Shown: in pieces, positions 1 through 6,601 of the stretch | Position numbering within the stretch: position 1 is the first letter of the stretch | Layout of the letters: each line of letters begins with the position of its first letter | Source: Deltaproteobacteria bacterium | Lineage (GTDB): Bacteria > Desulfobacterota > Binatia > Binatales > Binataceae | Length of the DNA: 11,223 nucleotides | Direction of reading: 5' to 3' | Assembly (NCBI GenBank): GCA_027403435.1 | Contig: DAHZDR010000006.1 | Location: 1 to 11,223 of the forward strand | Translations under genes and position numbers: made by a program | The notes under the pieces: generated by a model | The model's database searches: none | Seen by the model: the letters and a program-made list of their open reading frames with translations, nothing else | What the model was told of the DNA's origin: nothing

Positions 1-1736
1 ACCACCGCCTCGGGGTCGGAATTGATTGCGACCACGGTCTCCGCCCGCTTGATTCCCACCGTATGGTTGGCGACGCCGCGGATGCCGACCGAAAAGTAGA
101 GTCGCGGTTCGATCGACTTGCCGGTCAGTCCGACCTGAAGCTGCCGCGGCAGCCATCCTTTATCCGTCACGCGGCGAGTGGCGCAGAGTGCGGCGCCGAT
201 CGTCCGCGCGAAACCTTTGACGACTTCGATCCCCTCCGGACCGCCGACGCCCATCCCGATACCGACGACGACTTCGGCGCCGTCGAGCGGCGTCAGCGAT
301 GGGTCAAGATTGGAGTCGGAGTGAATCAGGCGGGTCAAAGGCTGGCCAAGCTCAAATTTGACGGATTCGAGGTCGGCCCTGCGCGCGGGATTCGGCTCGG
401 CCAGTTCGAGCACGCCCTGGCGCACCGTCGCCATCTGCGGGAAGGTGTTGGAGAGGATTGGCGCGATGATATTGCCGCCAAAAGCTGGCTTGAGCGCGAC
501 CAAACGATGCTCGGCGTCGAGTTCTAGCCCAATCGCGTCTCCGGTCAGCCCGAGACCCGCCCGCGCGGCCAAACGCGGGCCCCAATCACGGCCGCGTTCG
601 CTCGCGCAGAGGAACAGGCCCCACGGCGTCCGCTGATGGACCAGCCGCGCGAAAGCGTCCGCGAGAACGTCCGGTGAATAATTGGCGAAACTGGAGCCTT
701 CGAGCAGGATTATCCGGTCGGCGCCGTAGCTGGCAAGCAATCCGGCATGGCGGGCGAGCGTCTCATCCGCGCCGACCGCGCAGACCGCGCCGCCGAGTTC
801 ACCGGCCAGCCGATCGGCGGCCGAGAGCAGTTCGAGACTGCCGAGCGTGACGCCGCCGGCAAGGTCCCGCTCAACCGCGACCCACAGGTCACGGCCGCGC
901 GCGGAATTGCGTATCGCGGGGCCGATCGGACGGCGGCGGCGGGCGCGCGGCTTGAGCGCGCCGGCGGCCTCCAGCGCGGCGATCACTTCTTCGGCGGCGC
1001 GCTCGGGGTCGCTCGCGTCGATCATGCGGCAGGCGACCTTGGGCGACGGCTGCGCGCGCACCTCCCGCACCCAGGTGGGCGAACCTTTGAGACCCAACTG
1101 GCCGGGGTCGGCGCCGAGCTCCGCCGCGCTGAGCGTTTCGATCGGACGGGATTGGGCCGCTTCACGGGTCGCCACGTCGATTTTTAGCGGATTGATCAGG
1201 CGTTCCGCGCAGGTCAGCAGCGCGGGCATCCGGCACTCGACGATATCGTGGCCCTCGTCGCTTTCGCGTTCCGCGCGAATCAGGCCGCCCTCGATTTCCA
1301 GCTTGCGCACGCCGGTGATCTGCGCGATTCCAAGCAGTTCGGCGACTTCGGGACCGACCTGGCCGGTCTCGGCGTCGAGCGAATATTTGCCCATCAGGAT
1401 CAGGTCGAAGGCCTCGCGCTTGAGCCAGAGCGCGAGCGCGCGGGCGGTCGCGAGCGTGTCGGCGCCGGCGAAGGCGCGGTCCTGCAGATGGACGGCGCGG
1501 TCGAGGCCCATCCCGAGCGCGTCGGTCAGCGCTTCGCGCGCCTGTGGCGGACCCATCGTGACCACGCAGGTTGCGGCGCCGAGGCGATTTTTGAGCTCGA
1601 CCGCCTGGGCGACGGCGCGCAGGTCATACGCGCTTATCACGTTGACGCCGTCACGCCGGATGGTGCGCGTTACGGGATCGAAATTGGCGTCCTCGATCAG
1701 CGGAATCTGCTTGATGCATACGGCGATTTTGCGCAC
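1..1736 (-). CDS. etfBA: Fused electron transfer flavoprotein beta-alpha (EtfB-EtfA), C-terminus cut by window edge
   Basis: The reverse strand reads without a stop from a GTG at 1736 to the left edge (578 codons plus two bases). Residues about 1-260 are EtfB-like: MRKIAVCIKQIP start, VTMGPPQA (59-66), DRAF-GADT-AT (86-97) and TGQVGPEVAELLG (124-136). A short basic linker, RARRRR (264-269), leads into EtfA. The alpha half has GRDWGPRLAARAG, then the C-terminal FAD domain: ATRRVTDKGW (519-528), QVGLTGKSIEPRLYFSVGIRG (534-554), N557-H558 and VVAINSDPEA. ETFs normally form heterodimers carrying FAD and either AMP or a second FAD, and they transfer electrons from dehydrogenases. The beta motifs resemble clostridial, bifurcating-type EtfB. 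The start is chosen because GAGGTG lies six bases upstream; a GTG at 1745 is an alternative. About 30 C-terminal residues are missing because of the window edge. The arginine of the usual EtfA GGRG motif is Met495. The family call is certain and the electron partner is unknown. Confidence 0.95.
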   Translation of the reverse strand, partial: MRKIAVCIKQIPLIEDANFDPVTRTIRRDGVNVISAYDLRAVAQAVELKNRLGAATCVVTMGPPQAREALTDALGMGLDRAVHLQDRAFAGADTLATARALALWLKREAFDLILMGKYSLDAETGQVGPEVAELLGIAQITGVRKLEIEGGLIRAERESDEGHDIVECRMPALLTCAERLINPLKIDVATREAAQSRPIETLSAAELGADPGQLGLKGSPTWVREVRAQPSPKVACRMIDASDPERAAEEVIAALEAAGALKPRARRRRPIGPAIRNSARGRDLWVAVERDLAGGVTLGSLELLSAADRLAGELGGAVCAVGADETLARHAGLLASYGADRIILLEGSSFANYSPDVLADAFARLVHQRTPWGLFLCASERGRDWGPRLAARAGLGLTGDAIGLELDAEHRLVALKPAFGGNIIAPILSNTFPQMATVRQGVLELAEPNPARRADLESVKFELGQPLTRLIHSDSNLDPSLTPLDGAEVVVGIGMGVGGPEGIEVVKGFARTIGAALCATRRVTDKGWLPRQLQVGLTGKSIEPRLYFSVGIRGVANHTVGIKRAETVVAINSDPEAV

Positions 1737-1739
1737 TGA

Positions 1740-1758
1740 TGCCACCTCGCGGATGGCA
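1740..1758. repeat. Short inverted repeat TGCCA-N9-TGGCA over the etfBA leader
   Basis: TGCCA at 1740-1744 is mirrored by TGGCA at 1754-1758 with nine bases between. It overlaps the etfBA ribosome binding site, so it could be a small operator or a hairpin covering the site. Five paired bases in GC-rich DNA can arise by chance. Confidence 0.25.
1743..1748 (-). promoter_or_regulatory. Ribosome binding site of etfBA
   Basis: On the minus strand the sequence reads GAGGTG, then six bases (GCATCA), then the GTG at 1736. This spacing favours 1736 over the in-frame GTG at 1745, which would sit on top of the Shine-Dalgarno sequence. Confidence 0.6.
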
Positions 1759-1847
1759 CGCTAACCGAGCCGGCGCGGGGATGCAAATCGGCTTCGGCGC
1801 GCGGACGGCCGCTTTAGCCGCGGGCCGCGATCGGATAGTTTCGGCGT

Positions 1848-2822
1848 GTGGGATTGCGGGCGGATCGATTGGGCGGCGCGACGCGGCGGGCGGCGATAAC
1901 AGCGATTATACTGGCCGCGGCCGGCGGCGCCTCGGGATGCCACAACGGGGCCGCGGCGGCGCCGTTCGGGCGGCCGGATACGGCGCCTGCGAGGCGCATC
2001 GTGGCGCTGGCGCCGTCGATAACCGAAACGCTGTTTGCAATTGGCGCGGGGCCGGAGGTCGTTGGCGTCTCGCAGTACTGCGACTATCCGCCGCGGGCGG
2101 CGAAGCTGCCGCGGGTGGGAACCTTTCTCACGCCGAACCTCGAGGCGATCGCATCCCTGCGGCCGACGCTGGTGATCGGCCTGGGCGGTTCGTCGGATTT
2201 GCGCGAGACGCGGGCGCTGCGAGCGCTGGGTTACGGCGTGCTGATGGTCAACGAGGACTCGCTGACGGAGATTCGCGCGAGTATCCGGATGATCGGCCAA
2301 CGGGTCGGTCGGGAATCCGCGGCGCGCGCCCTGCTCATCCAAATGCAGCGTCACTTCGCCGTGATCGAGGATAGGTTGCGTGGCGTTCCCGTCCGGCGCG
2401 TGCTGATGGTGGTGGGGCATCAGCCGATGGTCGCGGTGGGACGCGGCACGTACCTGGACGAATTGATTACGCTGGCGCATGGGAGCAATATCGCCGCCGC
2501 CGCCGCGCAAAGCTGGCCGCGGCTCAGTCTCGAATACATTATCGCCGCGCATCCGCAGGTGATTCTCGACGGCCAGATGGACACGGACGGGCGCGCCAAA
2601 GCGGGCTTCTGGGAACGCTATCCGGAAATTCCCGCCGTGCGCGACGGCCGGATTTACGGCTATCCGCAAGACCCGACGCTCCATCCGGGACCGCGCGTCG
2701 CCGCGTCGCTGGCGCTGATCGCGGAGCGTATCCATCCGGAGGTCTTCCGCCGGTATGCGCCGCGAACCGCGCCGAATCCGGACCGGCCCGCCGCCGCGGC
2801 GCGGGCGGAGGCGGGCGATTGA
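1848..2822 (+). CDS. btuF: BtuF-like periplasmic binding lipoprotein of a B12/iron-chelate ABC importer
   Basis: This 324-residue protein belongs to the helical-backbone (class III) binding-protein family that delivers cobalamin or ferric chelates to a FecCD-type permease. The N-terminus has arginines (4, 7, 13, 14), a hydrophobic stretch (ITAIILAAAGGASG) and Cys31, with ASGC as a plausible lipobox, so the protein is probably exported and lipid-anchored. RRIVALAPSITETLFAIGAG and VGVSQYCDYPPRAAKLP are the hallmark first strand and ligand-proximal segment and closely resemble E. coli BtuF. LRPTLVIG and RDGRIYGYP follow in family order. The C-terminal 20 residues are Ala/Pro-rich and probably disordered. 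The start is a GTG with only a weak upstream purine run, so nearby starts are possible. It overlaps the permease gene by four bases. Cobalamin is favoured, but heme or siderophore cannot be excluded from sequence alone. Confidence 0.85.
   Translation: MGLRADRLGGATRRAAITAIILAAAGGASGCHNGAAAAPFGRPDTAPARRIVALAPSITETLFAIGAGPEVVGVSQYCDYPPRAAKLPRVGTFLTPNLEAIASLRPTLVIGLGGSSDLRETRALRALGYGVLMVNEDSLTEIRASIRMIGQRVGRESAARALLIQMQRHFAVIEDRLRGVPVRRVLMVVGHQPMVAVGRGTYLDELITLAHGSNIAAAAAQSWPRLSLEYIIAAHPQVILDGQMDTDGRAKAGFWERYPEIPAVRDGRIYGYPQDPTLHPGPRVAASLALIAERIHPEVFRRYAPRTAPNPDRPAAAARAEAGD
2807..2811 (+). promoter_or_regulatory. Ribosome binding site supporting the TTG start of the permease
   Basis: GGAGG lies seven bases before the TTG at 2819, inside the end of the binding-protein gene. 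It decides in favour of this rare start codon; no other start near the end of the upstream gene is as well placed. Confidence 0.65.
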
Positions 2823-3919
2823 GCGGCGGCGCGCCGAAACCGGAGCGGCCGGCCGGCCGCGCGGGCGAATCAGGCGCGCCGGCGCCTGACCCCGATATCA
2901 GCGGCGGCGCGAACGCCTATCTGACGCGCGCACGGGCGATCGGCACGCTGGCGATATTGGCCGCGGCGCTGGTCGCGACGGCGCTGGCGGCGCTGGCCTT
3001 CGGCAGCGTGCATCTCAGTCTGATCGCGGCGATCCGCGATCCGACAAGCCCGGATCGGGCGATTCTGGCCGGCGTGCGGATGCCGCGGGTGCTGATGGGC
3101 GCGGCGGTTGGCGCGGTGCTGGCGGTGGTCGGCGCGGCGCTCCAGGCGCTGGTGCGGAATCCGCTGGCGGAGGGCGGAATCCTGGGAATTTCCGGCGGCG
3201 GCGCCTTCGGCGCGGTGCTCGCGATGATGCTGTTTTCGCGCGTCGGCGGAGTGGACGCGATCGTGCCCGCCGCCGCCTTCGGCGCGGCGCTGTGCTCCAC
3301 TTTCGCGGTCTATCGGCTGGCGCAGGTGGAGGGCCGGCTTGATCCGCTGACGCTGCTGCTGGTCGGGGTGATCTTCAACGCCTTCTGGGGCGCCGCGATC
3401 ATGCTGGTCAACAGCGTGGTCAATTTTTATTTAACGCACAGTATCCTGTTCTGGCTGATGGGCGGCTTCGCGGCGCCGACCTGGCGCGAGGTCGCGATGG
3501 TCGCGGCGCTGGGCGCGGGCGGTTTCGCGATCCTGCTGGAACGGGCGCGCGATCTTAATCTGCTGAGCCTCGGCGACGAGGAGGCGGCGCAACTCGGCGT
3601 CGAAGTCGATGCGCTGCGCCGGAGGGTGTTTATCGTTACCTCGCTGATGATCGGCGCCGCGCTCTCGGTCAGCGGCATCATCACGTTCGTTGGCTTGATC
3701 GTGCCGCATCTGCTGCGATCGCTTTTGGGCGCGGACCATCGCCTGCTGCTGCCGGCGGCGCTGCTTGGGGGCGCGGCGTTCACGGTGGCGGCGGACCTGA
3801 TCGCGCGGGTCGCGATCGCGCCGGCGGAACTTCCGGTCGGCGCGATTACGGCGCTTTGCGGCGGGCCGTTCTTTATCTACATCCTGCGCCAGGAGGGCCG
3901 GCGCACGCTCGGGCTTTAA
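2819..3919 (+). CDS. btuC: BtuC/FecCD-family ABC importer permease
   Basis: This 366-residue polytopic membrane protein has FecCD signatures: GAALQALVRNPLAEGGILGISGG (central helices), VSGIITFVGLIVPHLLRSLLGADHR (the coupling region that contacts the ATPase) and a C-terminal PVGAITALCGGPFFIYILR helix. It would form a homodimer in the inner membrane that passes the corrinoid or chelate received from the upstream binding protein. About 35 polar, Gly/Pro-rich residues precede the first helix, slightly longer than usual. The start is a TTG in the overlap TTGA, where TGA ends the previous gene. It is supported by GGAGG at 2807-2811 with a seven-base spacer. This overlap implies translational coupling. 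The family call is firm; cobalamin specificity comes from the neighbouring BtuF-like gene. Confidence 0.92.
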   Translation: MSGGAPKPERPAGRAGESGAPAPDPDISGGANAYLTRARAIGTLAILAAALVATALAALAFGSVHLSLIAAIRDPTSPDRAILAGVRMPRVLMGAAVGAVLAVVGAALQALVRNPLAEGGILGISGGGAFGAVLAMMLFSRVGGVDAIVPAAAFGAALCSTFAVYRLAQVEGRLDPLTLLLVGVIFNAFWGAAIMLVNSVVNFYLTHSILFWLMGGFAAPTWREVAMVAALGAGGFAILLERARDLNLLSLGDEEAAQLGVEVDALRRRVFIVTSLMIGAALSVSGIITFVGLIVPHLLRSLLGADHRLLLPAALLGGAAFTVAADLIARVAIAPAELPVGAITALCGGPFFIYILRQEGRRTLGL

Positions 3920-3920
3920 C

Positions 3921-4793
3921 ATGATCGGCAAAACGCGGGCCGCGGCGAGCGCGGCGTCAACCCGGATGGCGCCGGAAGGTCTTGGCGCGCCGGGCGAGGT
4001 CGCCCTCCGCGCGAACAGGGTGACCGCCGGCTATGGCGGCCGCGCCGCCGTGCGGGAGATTTCGATCGACGTGCGGCGCGGCGAGTTGCTGGCGATCGTG
4101 GGGCCGAACGGCGCCGGCAAATCCACTTTGCTGCGCCTCTTGAGCGGCGCGCTTAAGCCGTGGAGCGGCGAAATCGAACTGGCGGGCCGGCCGCTCGCCG
4201 CATACGACCGCCGGGCGCTGGCGCGGCGGATGGCCACGGTCGCGCAGGAAAATCCGATCGCGTTCCGCTTCACCGTGCTCGAAGTGGCGCTGATGGGCCG
4301 CGCGCCGCATCTGGGGGCCTGGCGGTTTGAGTCGGCGCGCGACCTGGAAATCGCGCGGGAGGCGCTGGAGCGTTTCGATTTGGCGCCGCTGGCGGGACGC
4401 GCGATCCAGGAGCTTTCCGGCGGCGAACGCAAACGCGTGTTTCTGGCGCGCGCGATGGCGCAACAGCCCGAGGTGGCGTTGCTCGACGAACCGTCGGCGT
4501 TTCTGGATATGCGCCACGTGGCGGAAATCTTCGGCCGCTTTCGCGAGTTGGCCGAGACCAGTCAAATGGCGGTGGTGGCGACGATGCACGATCTGAACGC
4601 CGCCGCGCTCCACGCCGACCGTGTGCTGCTGATGAAGGATGGCGCCGCCGCCGGCTACGGCCGGCCGGAGGAGGCGCTGACGGCGCAACGGCTCAGCGCG
4701 GTGTACGACACGGAGGTTTACGTCGGGCGCAATCCGGCCACGGGCGCGCTCGCGATTCTGCCGATCGGCGCGGCGCGGCGCGCGACCTCCTGA
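3921..4793 (+). CDS. btuD: BtuD/FepC-type ABC importer ATPase
   Basis: This 290-residue nucleotide-binding subunit powers the importer from the cytoplasmic face. Every ATPase motif is present in order: Walker A GPNGAGKST (61-69), Q-loop Gln109 (VAQEN), signature LSGGERKR (165-172), Walker B VALLDEP with Asp189-Glu190, D-loop (SAFLD) and H-loop His223 (TMHDLN). The ATG follows the permease stop by one base. About 25 residues precede the first ATPase strand, so an internal ATG at 3966 could be the true start; neither has a clear ribosome binding site. The order binder-permease-ATPase is typical of B12 and siderophore importers. The protein looks fully functional. Confidence 0.93.
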   Translation: MIGKTRAAASAASTRMAPEGLGAPGEVALRANRVTAGYGGRAAVREISIDVRRGELLAIVGPNGAGKSTLLRLLSGALKPWSGEIELAGRPLAAYDRRALARRMATVAQENPIAFRFTVLEVALMGRAPHLGAWRFESARDLEIAREALERFDLAPLAGRAIQELSGGERKRVFLARAMAQQPEVALLDEPSAFLDMRHVAEIFGRFRELAETSQMAVVATMHDLNAAALHADRVLLMKDGAAAGYGRPEEALTAQRLSAVYDTEVYVGRNPATGALAILPIGAARRATS

Positions 4794-4843
4794 CGCGCGC
4801 GGCGAAATTGCGCGGCGAATCGGGGGCGCATAAGCTGAAACGC

Positions 4844-5551
4844 ATGGGCGAGCGCGGGGCTGACGGCGGTTTGAATCTGATTTTCGACGCCGACGACACG
4901 CTGTGGGAGTCGAACGTCCATTTTCTTGAAGCCGAGGCCGAGTTTATCGCCGAGCTGGAGCGGGCGGCGGCGCGCGCGCGCCATGAGATTCGCGAGACGT
5001 TGCGGCGCCATGAGCTCCAGATAATCGAGAGCCACGGTTATGGCCGCGGCGCCTACGTGGCCGCGCTGCATCGCGTGGCGCATGAACTGACGCCAGCGGA
5101 GCGGCGCCACGAGATGCGCGCGCGGACCGCGGCGATCGGCGCGCGGCTGCTGGAGCGCCATTGCGCGCCGCTGCCGGGCGTGCCCGAGACGCTGGGCGAC
5201 CTGGCGCGGCGTCATCGCCTGCTGCTCTTCACCAAGGGCGACCCAGCGGAGCAATTGCGCAAGCTCGAACGTTCGGGACTCAGGCGATTTTTCAGCCGCG
5301 CGGGCGTGGCGCGGGAAAAGGACGCGGCGGCCTACCGGCTGCTGGTCGCGCAGGCGGAACTCGATCCGGCGCGCACCTTCATGATCGGCAACAGTCCGCG
5401 GTCGGATATCAACCCGGCGCTGCGGGCCGGATTGGGCGCGGTGTTCATCCCGTATCCGCATACCTGGGAGCTGGAGCGCGAGGCGCTGGAGGAGACGCAC
5501 GCGCGGTTCCTTGCGCTAACCGCCTTTCGCGAACTGACGCGAGTGTTCTAG
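4844..5551 (+). CDS. HAD-superfamily hydrolase (phosphatase-like)
   Basis: This is a soluble cytosolic HAD hydrolase of about 235 residues. Motif I is FDADDTLW, with nucleophile Asp15 and acid Asp17. Motif II is LLLFTKGD with Thr130. Motif III is Lys159 (REKDAA). Motif IV is MIGNSPRSDINPALRAG with Asp188. A helical cap (about residues 24-110) lies between motifs I and II, as in small-molecule phosphatases such as phosphoglycolate or nucleotide phosphatases. The substrate cannot be read from sequence. I chose the ATG at 4844 because the catalytic core begins only about ten residues later. An in-frame TTG at 4808 would add 12 residues and shorten the gap to the ATPase gene to 14 bp; neither has a strong ribosome binding site. 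It is co-directional and probably co-transcribed with the importer, so a role on a corrinoid-salvage phosphate ester is possible but unproven. Confidence 0.85.
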   Translation: MGERGADGGLNLIFDADDTLWESNVHFLEAEAEFIAELERAAARARHEIRETLRRHELQIIESHGYGRGAYVAALHRVAHELTPAERRHEMRARTAAIGARLLERHCAPLPGVPETLGDLARRHRLLLFTKGDPAEQLRKLERSGLRRFFSRAGVAREKDAAAYRLLVAQAELDPARTFMIGNSPRSDINPALRAGLGAVFIPYPHTWELEREALEETHARFLALTAFRELTRVF

Positions 5552-5563
5552 AGTTATGCAACA

Positions 5564-6511
5564 ATGGCCACGGCAAGTCTGAAAACGACCGCCGCGGCGG
5601 CGGAAGGAGCGCGGCCGCGGCGCCCTCCGGCGACCCCGCGCAAGCCGCCGATCGCGCTCCGGCCGTTGCATCGGATGTGGCGGCGGACGATCGACACGGT
5701 CGAACTGGTGCGGGTGGATTTGCCGGTGCGCCGGCTCGCGCCCGCGCTGGCCGGAATCGTGGCTTGCCAGATCAGCGATCTGCACGTCGATCGCGAAGAG
5801 GATCTGGTCCGGCTGCAGAAGGTGGTGCGGACGATCAATCGCGAAGCGCCGGATTTGGTTTTTTTGACCGGCGACTATTTTTCGGGACCGGACACGATGC
5901 GGCGCTATCTCGGCGAGTTCGAGCGGGCGCTGAAGGGGCTGACGCCGAAGACCGGAGTTTACGCGATCGCCGGAAATCACGACCACTGGTCGTCGTTCGG
6001 AACGATCACGCAGGCGCTTGGGAACGCGGGCGCGCGGGTGCTGGCGAACGCGCACGAGCGGGTGGCGATTGGCGGCGGGGAAATCGTAGTCGTCGGGATT
6101 GACGATCTGTGGTCGCGGCGGGCGGAGCCGTCGCGGGCGTTCGCGGGGGTGCGCGCGGACGATTGCACGATCGTGCTGGCGCATAATCCCGACACCGCGC
6201 TTTACACGCGCCATCTGGAGCCGGGCGTGATGCTGTCGGGGCATACGCACGGCGGCGTGGTGCGGATTCCGTTTTACGGATCGCTGATTCGGTCGGTGTT
6301 GCGCATCGGCAAACAATATTACGCGGGGCTGAATCGCTACGGCGATTTTTATGTTTACACGAACCGCGGGCTGGGGACGTTCTGGGTGCGCATCCGGATC
6401 AACTGCCGGCCGGAAATTTCACGCTTTCGGCTGATCCCGCTCGCCGACGGCGCCAAACCGGGCGCGACGGCCAAGCCGCGCCGGCGCAAGCGCAAACCGC
6501 ATCCCGCCTGA
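5564..6511 (+). CDS. YaeI-like calcineurin-type metallophosphoesterase
   Basis: This 315-residue member of the binuclear-metal phosphoesterase family has all the metal-ligand motifs: Asp72 and His74 (SDLHVD), Gly103-Asp104 (TGDY), Asn138-His139-Asp140 (AGNHDH), His207 (LAHNPD) and GHTHGG with His227 and His229. The overall pattern matches the YaeI group, often annotated as UDP-2,3-diacylglucosamine pyrophosphatase-like or general phosphodiesterase; the true substrate is unknown. The first 35 residues are Ala/Pro/Arg-rich and the last ten (RRRKRKPHPA) are strongly basic. Both ends look disordered and could bind membrane or nucleic acid. There is no clear signal peptide or membrane helix. It starts 12 bp after the HAD gene, which suggests the same transcript. 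Confidence 0.88.
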   Translation: MATASLKTTAAAAEGARPRRPPATPRKPPIALRPLHRMWRRTIDTVELVRVDLPVRRLAPALAGIVACQISDLHVDREEDLVRLQKVVRTINREAPDLVFLTGDYFSGPDTMRRYLGEFERALKGLTPKTGVYAIAGNHDHWSSFGTITQALGNAGARVLANAHERVAIGGGEIVVVGIDDLWSRRAEPSRAFAGVRADDCTIVLAHNPDTALYTRHLEPGVMLSGHTHGGVVRIPFYGSLIRSVLRIGKQYYAGLNRYGDFYVYTNRGLGTFWVRIRINCRPEISRFRLIPLADGAKPGATAKPRRRKRKPHPA

Positions 6512-6601
6512 ACGGGAGCCGCGGCCGGGAAAAATTCCTCGAATGTCGGCGCGCGCCGCGCTACGCTTCCGGGTATCTCCAGGCGGGACGGACCACAATC
6601 G

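Larger units (their letters stand above)
1737..1847. other. Divergent intergenic region between etfBA and the btu-type operon
   Basis: These 111 bp must hold the upstream signals of both etfBA (minus) and the transporter operon (plus). I see no convincing -35/-10 pair. No B12-box element of a cobalamin riboswitch is visible, and the gap is probably too short for a full one. Only the etfBA ribosome binding site and the short inverted repeat stand out. Confidence 0.5.

Noticed and set aside
847..1764. 305-codon plus-strand open frame opposite the fused ETF
   Set aside because: It is antisense to a clearly conserved EtfB-EtfA frame, and its Ser/Arg/Ala-rich composition is typical of GC-rich shadow frames.
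1737..1847. Cobalamin riboswitch ahead of the btu-type operon
   Set aside because: The gap is too short for a typical full riboswitch, and no B12-box-like sequence is visible on the plus strand. The same check on the minus strand of 8511-8835 also found none.
1761..2735. 324-codon minus-strand open frame opposite the BtuF-like gene
   Set aside because: It is Arg/His-rich low-complexity sequence with no family motif; the plus strand encodes a recognisable binding protein.
5161..6102. 313-codon plus-strand frame spanning the HAD-phosphoesterase junction
   Set aside because: It is Gly/Arg/Ala-rich and in a different frame from two genes with complete catalytic motifs, so it is a shadow.
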